A stretch of 64,000 nucleotides of DNA from a bacterium (GTDB taxonomy: Bacteria > Zhuqueibacterota > Zhuqueibacteria > Residuimicrobiales > Residuimicrobiaceae), in the NCBI GenBank assembly GCA_029565685.1, contig JAKQNR010000021.1:62001-126000 (forward strand), in the 5' to 3' direction. How positions within the stretch are numbered: position 1 is the stretch's first letter; every line of letters begins with the position of its first letter. A program made the position numbers and the translations under genes. Of the stretch, positions 27,592 through 36,316 are shown piece by piece. Under the pieces are notes generated by a model that made no database searches, had not been told where the DNA came from, and worked only from the letters and a program-made list of their open reading frames with translations.

Positions 27592-28679
27592 GCTTTGACC
27601 GCATCATCGGCCAGGAGCGGCCGAAAAAGATTCTGCAGCGTGCCCTGGCAAGCCGCCATCTACACCACGCCTATTTTTTTACCGGTCCGGAGGGCTCAGG
27701 CAAAGAGGCTTTGGCCATCGAGTTCGCCAAAGCGCTTTACTGCAGCAGCCAAGGCGTCAAACCCTGCGATCAGTGCAGCCTCTGCCGTCGCGTCGGCCAG
27801 TTCAATCATCCGGATTTCCTCTTTCTCATGCCCATGCCCAAAAACACGGCCGTAGAGGAAGAGCGGGAGATTTTGGACAGTGTAGCGGAGCAGCCCTATT
27901 CGAGAAAAAAGCCGTGGCCGAATCCAACCATCAGCATCGAGCGCATCCGTGAACTGCGGCGGATCAGTATGCTCAAGCCGTTGGAGCTCTATCGAGTGAT
28001 CGTCATCGCCGAGGCGGACAAGATGACCGATGAAGCGGCCAATTCGCTGCTCAAGATCCTGGAAGAGCCGCCGCCGAACATGTATATAATCCTGACCAGC
28101 AGTCGACCCTTGACTCTGCCGGCCACTATCTTTTCCCGCTGCCAGGAAATCAGATTCAGTCCACTTACTGATGAGCAGGTGTCGACGGCGCTGGTGCAGA
28201 CCAAGGGGGTGGAGCCCGGCGCCGCCCGGCTCATCGCCCGCATTGTGCAGGGAAATTTCGCCCGGGCTCTGGAGTGGCTGGAGGAGGACCTGGAGGAGCG
28301 TCGTGAAAGCGTAGTCGAGCTGTTGCGCGTCTGTCTGCGCGATCCGCTCGCTCAGATCGAGTATGTCGAAGAGCTGCAATCCCGCTACGACAGACGGCTG
28401 CTCAAGGATTTGCTCGGATTGATCTTGATCTGGTTTCGCGATGTGCAGGTGTTGCGCCACGGTCATGCGTATGGACTGGACGTACGGGAGGTTCTGGTCA
28501 ACGCCGATCGCATGGAGACGTTGGACAAATTTTCCCGCGCGTTTGCGGAGATCGGCTTTGACGATATCTTTGCCGAAGTGGAGCGATCCATTGAATGGAT
28601 CGACCGCAATGTGCAGATCCCTTTAATTTTAACCGTGCTGTTCATGCGCCTGCAAAGGCATCTTGTTCTTAAAGGTTGA
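27588..28679 (+). CDS. holB: DNA polymerase III delta' subunit
   Basis: Clamp-loader subunit of the replicative polymerase. GTG 27588 overlaps the previous stop; GAGGAG at 27573-27578 supports it over GTG 27579. It has a Walker A GPEGSGKEALA, a zinc module (CDQCSLCRRVGQFNHPDF), EADKMTDEAANSLLKILEEPP and ATIFSRCQ. The Cys-rich zinc module and SRC fit the DnaX/HolB family; the length of 363 and the single protein suit delta' rather than the longer tau. The neighbour ricT follows by two bases, the same holB-ricT order as in Bacillus. Confidence 0.9.
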   Translation: MSFDRIIGQERPKKILQRALASRHLHHAYFFTGPEGSGKEALAIEFAKALYCSSQGVKPCDQCSLCRRVGQFNHPDFLFLMPMPKNTAVEEEREILDSVAEQPYSRKKPWPNPTISIERIRELRRISMLKPLELYRVIVIAEADKMTDEAANSLLKILEEPPPNMYIILTSSRPLTLPATIFSRCQEIRFSPLTDEQVSTALVQTKGVEPGAARLIARIVQGNFARALEWLEEDLEERRESVVELLRVCLRDPLAQIEYVEELQSRYDRRLLKDLLGLILIWFRDVQVLRHGHAYGLDVREVLVNADRMETLDKFSRAFAEIGFDDIFAEVERSIEWIDRNVQIPLILTVLFMRLQRHLVLKG

Positions 28680-28681
28680 AT

Positions 28682-29503
28682 ATGTTGATCGAAATTCTCT
28701 TTAAAGGCGAACGCCGCGACATTTACAAGAATCCGCAGCAGTTCCCGTTCAAGATCGGTGATTACGCCATCGTGGAAGCGGAAAAGGGCGAGGACCTGGG
28801 CGTCGTCAATCAATTGGGCTCCATGCTGGAGCGCAAAAAGGTGGAAGGCGAATTGCGCAACATCATCCGCAAACCCACGCTCAAGGATCTCGAATATTAC
28901 CATTCCAACCGCAAACGTGAAAAGGACGCTTACCGGCTCTGCCGGGGCAAAATCGTCGACCATGGCCTGGATATGAAGTTGGTGGACGTCGAGTATCAGT
29001 TCGACGGCAACAAGATCACTTTTTATTTTACGGCCGAGAAACGGGTCGATTTCCGCGAATTGGTGAAGGACCTGGCGACTGTTTACAAAGTGCGCATCGA
29101 ACTGCGGCAGATCGGGGTTCGAGATGAGGCCAAACGCATCGGCGGGTACGGCAGCTGCGGCCGTAATCTGTGCTGTTCCACCTTTTTAAAAGAGTTTGAG
29201 CCGATCACCACGCAGTGCGCCAAGGAGCAGAACCTGCCGTTGAATCCGCAAAAGCTGTCCGGTCTGTGCGGCCGTCTGCTCTGCTGCCTGATGTACGAGC
29301 GTGATTTTTACCGGCAGCAGATGGAAAAGCTGCCCAGCGTGGGCGCGAGGTACAAAACATCCGCCGGCGTCGGCGTGGTGACCAATGTGGACGTGTTCAG
29401 CGAAAAGGTTACGCTCTCGTACACGCCGGAAAAACAGGAGTGCCTGCCCTATCAAGAGTTGTCGCAATACGAGCTGCTAACCGATACGGAGTCTGAAGCA
29501 TAG
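28682..29503 (+). CDS. ricT: PSP1/RicT (YaaT)-like protein
   Basis: About 273 residues with the PSP1 fold. The key marks are Cys159, Cys164, Cys165 and Cys179 around YGSCGRNLCCSTF, then Cys196, Cys201 and Cys202 in LCGRLLCCLMYE, counted from ATG 28682. In Bacillus RicT forms part of the RicAFT complex, which binds iron-sulfur clusters and promotes RNase Y-dependent mRNA processing. The cysteines here allow the same chemistry, but RicA and RicF partners are not in the window. It lies immediately after holB. The N-terminal LFKGERRDIYKN is typical. Confidence 0.88.
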   Translation: MLIEILFKGERRDIYKNPQQFPFKIGDYAIVEAEKGEDLGVVNQLGSMLERKKVEGELRNIIRKPTLKDLEYYHSNRKREKDAYRLCRGKIVDHGLDMKLVDVEYQFDGNKITFYFTAEKRVDFRELVKDLATVYKVRIELRQIGVRDEAKRIGGYGSCGRNLCCSTFLKEFEPITTQCAKEQNLPLNPQKLSGLCGRLLCCLMYERDFYRQQMEKLPSVGARYKTSAGVGVVTNVDVFSEKVTLSYTPEKQECLPYQELSQYELLTDTESEA

Positions 29504-29518
29504 GCGCTGAAGGTTCAC

Positions 29519-30097
29519 ATGGAGCCGTTGTCAAAAGAAATCATTCAACGCGCCATTCAAGGCGATGAGCGCGCTTGTGCCGAAATCGTGCAGCGTTACC
29601 GGCCGCAGATCCTCATTCTGATCCTGCGCATGGTGCGCGGCCGGGAGGAAGCCGAGGATCTCACTCAGGAGACCTTTATCAAAGCGTTCCATGCCCTGCC
29701 CTCCTTTAACGCCGAATACGCCTTTTCCACGTGGCTGTACAAGATCGCGGTCAATAATTGCATCGATTTCTTCCGCAAGAAAAAATTAAAGACCACGTCG
29801 ATCGACGCGCCGCTCGCCGGCGGGAACGGCGATGTGGCGCGTGAATTCCCCGATGAGCAGAGCCAGCGGCCGGATGCCGGGTTGATTGAACAGGAGAAGA
29901 AAAATTATATTCAGGCCGCCATCAACAGCCTGCCCGCTAAATACCGCGAAGCGATCGTGCTCCGTCATGTGCAGGATCTGGCCTATGAAGAGATATCGGC
30001 AAGGCTGAAGGTGCCGATCGGCACGGTCAAGGTGCGGATCTTTCGCGCCCGGGAAATGTTGAAAAAAAAGCTGCGGGATCAGCGCCGTTTCTCTTAA
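29519..30097 (+). CDS. ECF-type RNA polymerase sigma factor
   Basis: A 192-residue sigma-E-like factor. Region 2 has EEAEDLTQETFIKAFHAL and FSTWLYKIAVNNCIDFFRK, and region 4 has LPAKYREAIVLRHVQDLAYEEI and the helix-turn-helix end GTVKVRIFRAREMLKKKL. No region 3 is present. An anti-sigma gene with a zinc motif normally follows, but here the next gene is an epimerase after 160 bases, so its regulation is not obvious. It is 15 bases downstream of ricT, so probably cotranscribed with the holB-ricT group. Confidence 0.9.
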   Translation: MEPLSKEIIQRAIQGDERACAEIVQRYRPQILILILRMVRGREEAEDLTQETFIKAFHALPSFNAEYAFSTWLYKIAVNNCIDFFRKKKLKTTSIDAPLAGGNGDVAREFPDEQSQRPDAGLIEQEKKNYIQAAINSLPAKYREAIVLRHVQDLAYEEISARLKVPIGTVKVRIFRAREMLKKKLRDQRRFS

Positions 30098-30257
30098 GGC
30101 GACCATTTTTTCTTTGAAAGCCGGTTTGCCGTTCTTCGGATAAAAGCTGCAAAAAAGAAATGGAACAAACTTTTGCAGGCAAAAATGAGCTGCCGGTGAA
30201 ACAATCATCCCGTCCGGCAACGGGCGAATCCTGTGTTCCATTGATAAGGAAAATCCC

Positions 30258-31565
30258 ATGAACAAGGTTTCTATGTCTTCTGCACTCACCCTGCCGATCC
30301 GGGCCCGCGTCCAGCGCTGCATCGATCTGCTGGAGCCCTATCTCACCGAGCGGCTGCTGCCTTTTTGGCTCGACAATTCCATTGACCATGAATATGGGGG
30401 ATTTCTCAGCTATTTCGACCGTAACGGCAAACCGACGGGTAAAACCAACAAAACGCTCATCTGTCAGCTGCGCATGATCTACTCCATGTCCCATGCCCAC
30501 CGCGCCGGATTGGGCGGCGGCCGTTGTCTGGCGGCGGCGCAGCAGGGCGTTGAATTCGCCCGTAAACATTTTTGGGATTCCGAGTTCGGCGGCTGGTACT
30601 GGATCACGGATCGAGCGGGGCGCATCTTGAACGACGGCAAGATCATGTACGGCCAGAGCTTCGGCGTGTACGCTCTGGCAGAATACGGCCTGGCCTCGGG
30701 CGATCCGGTGGGAAAAGAGTATGCAGAAAAGTCTTTCGACACGATCCAGCGCAGCAGCGCGGACTGTTATCTCGGCGGATATTGGGAGATGTTTTACCGG
30801 GATTGGTCGCTAAAGCCCGGCGGCGAATTCGGCGGCGACCGCAAGACCCTGGATGTGCACATGCATCTCATGGAAGCGTTCACCACCCTGTACGAGCTGA
30901 CCGGCACCCCGTCGCATCGACGCAAACTGGAGCAGATCATCGCCCTGTTGGTCCACAAAATGCTCCATCCGCAATTCGGCACTGGCATGGCCCAGTTCGA
31001 CGGCGCCTTTCAACCGCTGCCGGCCATTCTGTTTCGCGACGTCTGGGGCTCGGACCGTGCGGTGGATGAACCGGCCCGTCCCATCAACAATACCAACTAT
31101 GGCCATAACATCGAGTTCTGCTGGCTGCTCAAGCTGGCGTTGGAGGTGCTGCAGAGCGACCTGTCGCCGTATCTGCCGGTCATCCGCAAAATGGTGGATC
31201 AGGCCCATACGTACGGCGTAGATTGGGAATACGGCGGCATTTTCGTCGAAGGCCCCAATGACGGACCGGCCACGCAGATGTTGAAAGAGTTCTGGCAGCA
31301 GGCGGAGGCATTAACCGGATTTCTCGATGCAGTCATTCTTTTCGATGAACAAAAGTACTGGGATGCATTCGAGAACATTCTGGACTTTGTCTGGGAAAAA
31401 AACATCAACCATGAGGTGGGGGAGTGGTATGCCCTGCTGGAACGGGACGGCCGCGTTAAATGGGACTATCTCGGCCACGAGTGGAAGATCAGCTATCATA
31501 CGGTGCGGGCGGTGATCGAGACGCTGAAACGGTTGAAGCTCATCCGGGAACGCCTGAGTTCCTGA
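30258..31565 (+). CDS. Cellobiose 2-epimerase-like (AGE family) enzyme
   Basis: A 435-residue (alpha/alpha)6-barrel enzyme of the N-acylglucosamine 2-epimerase family. The segments KTLDVHMHLMEAFTTLYE and NTNYGHNIEFCWLLKLALE fit the cellobiose epimerase branch, with the catalytic His pair in the HMHLME and GHNIEF pieces; W-rich FCWLL and WYALLERDG also agree. The enzyme turns cellobiose or mannobiose ends from glucose to mannose form or back, which suits the mannosidase genes nearby. ATG 30258 follows AAGGA. A terminator follows the stop. Confidence 0.87.
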   Translation: MNKVSMSSALTLPIRARVQRCIDLLEPYLTERLLPFWLDNSIDHEYGGFLSYFDRNGKPTGKTNKTLICQLRMIYSMSHAHRAGLGGGRCLAAAQQGVEFARKHFWDSEFGGWYWITDRAGRILNDGKIMYGQSFGVYALAEYGLASGDPVGKEYAEKSFDTIQRSSADCYLGGYWEMFYRDWSLKPGGEFGGDRKTLDVHMHLMEAFTTLYELTGTPSHRRKLEQIIALLVHKMLHPQFGTGMAQFDGAFQPLPAILFRDVWGSDRAVDEPARPINNTNYGHNIEFCWLLKLALEVLQSDLSPYLPVIRKMVDQAHTYGVDWEYGGIFVEGPNDGPATQMLKEFWQQAEALTGFLDAVILFDEQKYWDAFENILDFVWEKNINHEVGEWYALLERDGRVKWDYLGHEWKISYHTVRAVIETLKRLKLIRERLSS

Positions 31566-31573
31566 TCCCCTGC

Positions 31574-32542
31574 TTATTCCGCGCCCGCCGGCTCCAACAG
31601 CTTGCGGGCGTTTCTTTTTTTATCCTCCGCGCGATCGCGCACCTCTTCGTCCGGCGTCAGCTCAAGCACTCGACGTGCATGGCTTTGGGCTGCCGACGGC
31701 CGGCCCAAAGCCTGTTCACATTGGGCCAGCTTCCAGTGCAGGACAATTTCGTTGTAGTGGTTGTTGGGCTTTGCGGCCTGCACCGATGTCAGCAGGATTT
31801 CATAGACCTCTCTAGCCTCAGCATACTCCTGATGGCGAAAGAGCGATTCCGCCAGGGGCCAGAGAAAGAAACGGCTTTCCGGAAAATGCAGCAGTCCCTC
31901 CCGGCATAGCGCCGCGGCCTCTCCATAGTTTTTCTCTTCGATCATCATCCAACAATAGCTGGAAAACGCAGCCCAGCGCGATAACCCCGCGCAGGAACAG
32001 GCCTGGCGGACCTGCTGCAGGCCCTGCTTGCGTTTGTCCGGCACCAGCGGCAGCCAGGCCACCGCTTTGCTGCGCCAGTAGAGATAATTGCCCACCCCCA
32101 GCAGCGGGTCGCAAAAGCTGCTGTCCTCCCTGAGCAACTGGTTCATGATTTTTACCGAGCGAATCACCTGCGAGATCGCCGGCAGATATTTTTTATCCCT
32201 GGCCAACTGATAGCCCTTGTAGGAAAGGGCGGCGCCGAGATAAAAACGGTGCCAGCGGTCGTGCTTGTTTCTCTCCGCCAGATGGATGGCGGAATCGATA
32301 TGGGAGTAGAAGAGCGGCGACCAGCGTTTGGATTCCAGATCCAACATCATGGATTGGTAGACCGTGGCGGTGAAAAACGGCGCCGCCGGATGCTCAGGAA
32401 AAGAATCCGCTACGCTGGAGAACAACGCCAGCGCTTCGGCGTAGCGGTGGCGGATGTTCAACTCCAGGCCACGTTGCAGGGTTGTGGAATCGGGTTGTGA
32501 GAGCAGGAGGCAAGGGAGAAGGAGCAGGGCCAGAGTGCGCAT
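31574..32542 (-). CDS. Secreted TPR-type protein
   Basis: A signal peptide (LALLLLPCLLLSQ) leads to helical repeats: RHRYAEALALFSSVADSFPEHP, NYGEAAALCREGLLHFPES and YAEAREVYEILLTS. The last part has HWKLAQCEQALGRPSAAQSHARRVLEL. These are tetratricopeptide-like repeats, so it is an exported scaffold. It is 14 bases downstream of the M23 gene at 32557, and convergent with the epimerase gene. Function unknown, perhaps in cell-wall assembly with the M23 proteins. Confidence 0.7.
   Translation of the reverse strand: MRTLALLLLPCLLLSQPDSTTLQRGLELNIRHRYAEALALFSSVADSFPEHPAAPFFTATVYQSMMLDLESKRWSPLFYSHIDSAIHLAERNKHDRWHRFYLGAALSYKGYQLARDKKYLPAISQVIRSVKIMNQLLREDSSFCDPLLGVGNYLYWRSKAVAWLPLVPDKRKQGLQQVRQACSCAGLSRWAAFSSYCWMMIEEKNYGEAAALCREGLLHFPESRFFLWPLAESLFRHQEYAEAREVYEILLTSVQAAKPNNHYNEIVLHWKLAQCEQALGRPSAAQSHARRVLELTPDEEVRDRAEDKKRNARKLLEPAGAE
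31582..31621 (+). terminator. Rho-independent terminator of the epimerase transcript, inside a converging gene
   Basis: CGCCCGC at 31582-31588 pairs with GCGGGCG at 31604-31610, followed by a T-rich run to about 31621. It lies within the last codons of the minus-strand TPR gene, so the two convergent transcripts share it. Confidence 0.7.
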
Positions 32543-32556
32543 GCAGAGGATCGAGT

Positions 32557-33510
32557 TTAATCCAATAGAAATGCGGCTGGGTCGACCGGCTGGCCGTTTT
32601 CCAGCACTTCATAGTGGAGATGCGGCCCTACCAGCGGTCCGCCGTCGGCGATAACGCCTAGCACCGTGAACCGCGACACCCTTTGGCCGGGCCTGACCTT
32701 GATGTTTTTCAGATGAGCATAACGGGTCTGCCGGCCATTGCCGTGATCCACCAACACGTAACGGCCGTACTCACTGCTGCGGCCAAAGTGATGGCCCAAC
32801 TCTTTGACCACGCCGTCGGCCGTGGCATATACAGCTGTACCCTGCAGCGCGGAAAAATCGATGCCCTCATGGTATTTGAGCTGGTCGATGGTCGGATCCT
32901 TGCCCCAGCCAAAAGGCTCGCTGATCCTGCCTCCCTGGAGCGGATGCACCGATGGGGTTTGTCTGAGCCGTTGCAATTTGGCGGAGTATACTTCCGTCAG
33001 TTGGGCGCGTTGTGCCTTGGCGGCGTTGAGGCGGCGGTCGAGCGTGTCGATCCGGCTTTTTTCCATCTCGGCGTTTTTCTGATCCACCGGCACGGTCGTG
33101 GCATCGCCGAATCCAAGGGTTGCCAGACGGCTTGTAAAACTGGCGGCAGACTTGGGCACTGCAGGAGGGTCGACAAAGGGGTTGAGTGTGCTGTCCTGCT
33201 TTTCGATGTGCTGAATGATGCCTTCGATGGCGCTCATCCGGGCGTGCATGTCGCTGATGACATTCGACAGCTTGTTATGAGCACGCGCCAACGACATGAC
33301 TTCCCAATTCTGCGACAGGTGGCTAAAAAATCCCAGCACAAAGGAGACCAGCAACAGCAGGACGCTCATGCAGGCCACCACCAGGGTGAGGATTTTTTTC
33401 CACCCCAGATTGATTTCCTGCAGTTCGGTGGCGGTGTGGGAATAGTACAGCAGTTTCAGTTGCTTTTTTTTGTGCTCAGGTATGGTGCGACTCGGCTGCT
33501 TCGTTCTCAT
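32557..33510 (-). CDS. Membrane-anchored M23 peptidase (active-site complete)
   Basis: Starts with a cytosolic tail, one membrane helix (ILTLVVACMSVLLLLVSFVLG in parts), a coiled coil, then a C-terminal M23 domain. The zinc ligands are present: HEGIDF (HxxxD type), YAHL and PHLHYEV. It probably cleaves peptidoglycan cross-bridges from the periplasmic face. It is a paralogue of the next gene upstream on this strand (33587-34510), with the same N-terminal INLGWKKI pattern. A terminator lies just before its start, so it needs read-through or its own promoter. Confidence 0.85.
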   Translation of the reverse strand: MRTKQPSRTIPEHKKKQLKLLYYSHTATELQEINLGWKKILTLVVACMSVLLLLVSFVLGFFSHLSQNWEVMSLARAHNKLSNVISDMHARMSAIEGIIQHIEKQDSTLNPFVDPPAVPKSAASFTSRLATLGFGDATTVPVDQKNAEMEKSRIDTLDRRLNAAKAQRAQLTEVYSAKLQRLRQTPSVHPLQGGRISEPFGWGKDPTIDQLKYHEGIDFSALQGTAVYATADGVVKELGHHFGRSSEYGRYVLVDHGNGRQTRYAHLKNIKVRPGQRVSRFTVLGVIADGGPLVGPHLHYEVLENGQPVDPAAFLLD

Positions 33511-33535
33511 CGTTGATCTTCCGGATGATACGGTG

Positions 33536-33567
33536 AAAAAAAAAGCCTGTCCCAGCAGAGACAGGCT
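33536..33567 (-). terminator. Terminator after the upstream M23 gene
   Basis: Minus strand: AGCCTGTC pairs with GACAGGCT (33544-33551 and 33560-33567) around an eight-base loop, followed by a run of T (A9 on the plus strand, 33536-33544). A strong rho-independent terminator between the two M23 genes. Confidence 0.8.
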
Positions 33568-33586
33568 GAAAAGGACACGCTGAAAA

Positions 33587-34510
33587 CTAGTTTAAAATAA
33601 AATTTTCTGGATTGACCGGCTTGTTGTCCACGATCACTTCATAGTGCAGGTGCGGTCCGGTGGACTTGCCCGTGTCGCCGACTGTGCCGATCACCGTGTT
33701 GCGCGTGATCCGCTGGCCAGGTTGGACGAGGACCTTGTCGAGATGGGCATAGCGGGTCATTTTTCCATGACCATGGTCGATGATGACATAGCGGCCATAG
33801 CTCTGATTGGGTTTATAGTGGATGACCGTTTCGCTGACCACGCCGTCCGCGCTGGCAAACACCTCGGTGCCGCGCGGTGCGGAGAAATCCACGCCGTCAT
33901 GATGCATGGTGCGGCCTATAAAAGGATCCAGCCGGTAGCCAAATCGGTCGGTCACCCGGCTGCCGTTCACCGGCCGGATGGACGGGGTTTGCTTGAGCTC
34001 TTTCAGTTTTTTATAATATCGCTCGGCGATCTCTTGGCGGCTCTGCGATGCCAACTCGACCCGCTGATAAAGATTGTCGAGCAGCCGCTTGATCTCCAGA
34101 GCCTGGCGGTTGGCGCCGGTGTAGCCCATATCCAGATTGTCGATGATGCTCGGGCTGCTGCCGCCGACGCCCATTTTACGGATATCGCTGTTGATCAGCG
34201 GCATATCGACAAAGACGCGCAGATCGTCGTCGTTTTTCTCGATCAGTTCAACTTTGTTCTCGATCGCCTTTACCTGGCCATTCATCTCCGACAAAGCCTG
34301 TTTCAGACGCTGATTGGAACGATTGAGGTGGGTTACCTGAAGATTGCCGAACAGGGCGGAGACCGCGCCGATGATCAGAGATACAGAGACTAAAAGTATG
34401 GCAAAGCTCGCAAACGCTATCGCGACGATTTTCTTCCACCCAAGACTAATTTCTTTAATATTGCTGTCCCCCAGCGAGAAATAGATAAGTTTGATCCGCT
34501 TGTTTTGCAT
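33587..34510 (-). CDS. Membrane-anchored M23 peptidase, paralogue
   Basis: Start ATG 34510. Cytosolic tail with EISLGWKKI, one membrane helix (IAFASFAILLVSVSLIIG), a periplasmic coiled coil (RLKQALSEMNGQVKAIENK), then an M23 domain. Zinc ligands are HHDGVDF (HxxxD type), YAHL and PHLHYEV, all intact. The N-terminal GWKKI sequence and layout match the gene at 32557, so they are a duplication. The promoter at 34627-34655 drives it, with a leader of about 110 bases. A terminator follows the stop. Confidence 0.87.
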   Translation of the reverse strand: MQNKRIKLIYFSLGDSNIKEISLGWKKIVAIAFASFAILLVSVSLIIGAVSALFGNLQVTHLNRSNQRLKQALSEMNGQVKAIENKVELIEKNDDDLRVFVDMPLINSDIRKMGVGGSSPSIIDNLDMGYTGANRQALEIKRLLDNLYQRVELASQSRQEIAERYYKKLKELKQTPSIRPVNGSRVTDRFGYRLDPFIGRTMHHDGVDFSAPRGTEVFASADGVVSETVIHYKPNQSYGRYVIIDHGHGKMTRYAHLDKVLVQPGQRITRNTVIGTVGDTGKSTGPHLHYEVIVDNKPVNPENFILN

Positions 34511-34626
34511 TACAGTTCCCTTGGAGTGTTGGGTTCCAGCATTTCTGATTCTTCTTCGCCCGATTTTCAGCAAACGGCACAAAAATGGAAGGGGTCCATC
34601 AAGCGGCAGGCTTAGACGCCGAGAAA

Positions 34627-34655
34627 AATATACGGACAATATCAAGTTTTGTCAA
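34627..34655 (-). promoter_or_regulatory. Consensus sigma70-type promoter of the M23 gene
   Basis: TTGACA (34650-34655) and TATATT (34627-34632) on the minus strand, 17 bases apart. A second TTGACA in the opposite direction at 34664-34669 makes the pair an inverted repeat, but no matching plus-strand -10 is seen. Confidence 0.8.
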
Positions 34656-34708
34656 GAAAAAAATTGACAAAAGGCACAATTTCATGACAACCGACCAGGG
34701 CGGTCGAG

Positions 34709-35569
34709 TTAGCCCAGATATTTGCGCAAAAGGAGACTGCGCGAGGAGTGGCGCAGACGGCGCAAGGCCTTTTCTTTGATCTGACGCACTCTTTCGCGGG
34801 TTAATTTCATCTTAACTCCAATTTCTTCAAGCGTTAATGGCCTTTCCGTACCAAGGCCGAAATAGAGCCGGATTACCTGAGCCTCGCGCGGCTCCAGAGT
34901 GCGCAGGCTGTGTTCGATCTCCTTTTCCAGGGATTCGTCCAAAAGCCGGGCGTCCGGCCCAGGTGCATCCTGTGCCTCGAGAACGTCGATCAGCCGACTG
35001 TCCTCCTCCTCGTCCAGAGGGGTGTCCAGAGAGATGTGCTTGCCGCTGTTCTGCAGCAGATCCTCGATTTCAATGGGGCTGATGTGCAGCACCTGGGCAA
35101 GCTCCTGTTCCGTCGGCTCCCGTTCAAAGGACTGTGCCAGCTCAGACAGGGTTTTTTCGATCTTGCAGATCACGCCGATCCGGTTCAGCGGAATGCGGAC
35201 GATGCGCGACTGCTCGGCCAACGCCTGCAGGATCGATTGGCGGATCCACCAGACGGCGTAAGAGATGAATTTAAAGCCCCGGCTTTCATCGAAACGCGTG
35301 GCGGCTTTCATCAGCCCCAGATTGCCTTCGTTGATCACATCGGCGAGCGAGAGCCCCTGATTCTGATACTGCTTGGCCACACTGACGACAAATCGCAGGT
35401 TTGCGCGGGTGAGTTTTTCCAGGGCTTGATGATCGCCATGGTGGATGCGGCGCGCTAGATCCACTTCTTCATTCGGGGCTAACAGCGGGATGGCATTGAT
35501 CTCACGCAGATAACGGTCCAAAGAATCTTCGTGGGATTCAGGACTACGAAAAGCTGTACGTCTTAACAC
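34709..35569 (-). CDS. rpoD: RpoD/SigA-type RNA polymerase sigma factor (short form)
   Basis: A 286-residue sigma70 with regions 1.2, 2, 3 and 4 but no region 1.1. Region 1.2 starts [23 protein letters not shown]. Region 2 has [17 protein letters not shown] and [21 protein letters not shown]. Region 4 has [25 protein letters not shown]. This short build is typical of the primary sigma of FCB bacteria, though a stationary-phase type cannot be excluded. GTG 35569 follows GGGGAG by seven bases. It has its own perfect TTGACA-N17-TATATT promoter. Confidence 0.9.
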   Translation of the reverse strand: MLRRTAFRSPESHEDSLDRYLREINAIPLLAPNEEVDLARRIHHGDHQALEKLTRANLRFVVSVAKQYQNQGLSLADVINEGNLGLMKAATRFDESRGFKFISYAVWWIRQSILQALAEQSRIVRIPLNRIGVICKIEKTLSELAQSFEREPTEQELAQVLHISPIEIEDLLQNSGKHISLDTPLDEEEDSRLIDVLEAQDAPGPDARLLDESLEKEIEHSLRTLEPREAQVIRLYFGLGTERPLTLEEIGVKMKLTRERVRQIKEKALRRLRHSSRSLLLRKYLG

Positions 35570-35606
35570 ACAAGCTCCCCTCGGTTTGGTTGTTATAACG
35601 TGCTAA

Positions 35607-35635
35607 AATATAATAAATTAAAAAAATAATGTCAA
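35607..35635 (-). promoter_or_regulatory. Consensus promoter of the RpoD-type sigma factor gene
   Basis: TTGACA (35630-35635) and TATATT (35607-35612) on the minus strand, 17 bases apart, in very AT-rich DNA, with the GTG start about 30 bases downstream of the predicted RNA start. Confidence 0.8.
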
Positions 35636-35660
35636 TAACTAATTAAATGAAAAAAAGAAA

Positions 35661-35688
35661 TTGACTTTTCTGATTTTAATAGTATATT
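35661..35688 (+). promoter_or_regulatory. Promoter of the small secreted protein gene
   Basis: TTGACT (35661-35666) and TATATT (35683-35688) on the plus strand, 16 bases apart. It diverges from the sigma-factor promoter. The leader before ATG 35809 is about 115 bases, with a GGCC/GGCC stem near 35713-35733, but I recognise no known riboswitch. Confidence 0.65.
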
Positions 35689-35808
35689 TATATGTCGTAG
35701 AGGGCTTACAGTGGCCTAAAAGGTGTAATGGCCGATGGGACCGCATAATTTTGCGCAAGGCGTGATGATCTTGAATGTCCGTAACATAACAGAAAACAGG
35801 TCTGGATC

Positions 35809-36225
35809 ATGAAGTGTTCTTTCAAGGCTATCGTACTTTTGGCAGCGCTGTTGGCAAGTGTGGTAGGCGCAGGTTCCATTATTTCCAGTTTTACCAGTGA
35901 GACCAGCCTGAATCGGGTGGAGCTGAAATGGGTTGTCACCGCTGAATCTAACCTCAGAGGCTACTATGTGCTGCGCAGCCTCGATGACAGCAACTATGAA
36001 AAGATCAGCGCGCTGATCGCCGCGGTCAAGACCGACCAGTCGAACGAACACACCTACTCCTATGTGGATGCCAGCGTGTTCAAGCAGACCGGTCGCACGT
36101 TTTACTACAAGCTGCAAATCCTCGACAAGGATGGATCTACTTCGGAGTACGGCCATCTGGTCGTCAGTCCGCAGATCTCCTCCGCACGTGAGACCTGGGG
36201 CAGCATCAAAGCTATGTTTCGCTGA
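35809..36225 (+). CDS. Small secreted protein with Fn3-like fold
   Basis: 138 residues: a signal peptide (FKAIVLLAALLASVVGAG) followed by one beta-sandwich that looks like a fibronectin type III repeat. Marks are LNRVELKWVVTAESNLRGYYV, in parts, then YSYVDASVFKQTGRTFYYKLQILD. The Trp, Tyr and Leu spacing supports Fn3. It has a promoter of its own with a long leader. Probably a surface or periplasmic protein. No partner gene is evident, and the function is unknown. Confidence 0.7.
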   Translation: MKCSFKAIVLLAALLASVVGAGSIISSFTSETSLNRVELKWVVTAESNLRGYYVLRSLDDSNYEKISALIAAVKTDQSNEHTYSYVDASVFKQTGRTFYYKLQILDKDGSTSEYGHLVVSPQISSARETWGSIKAMFR

Positions 36226-36316
36226 TTATCGCATCATTTGTGCACCGCAGCCTCTTTTTCCGAATTTTCTTCATTTTGGTGAGCGGCTTTAGCAAAAGCA
36301 GCGCCCGAAGCTGGGG

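Noticed and set aside
35689-35808. Cyclic-di-GMP or other riboswitch in the leader of the small secreted protein
   Set aside because: Only a short GGCC/GGCC stem is seen; the conserved junction bases of the known classes are not present.
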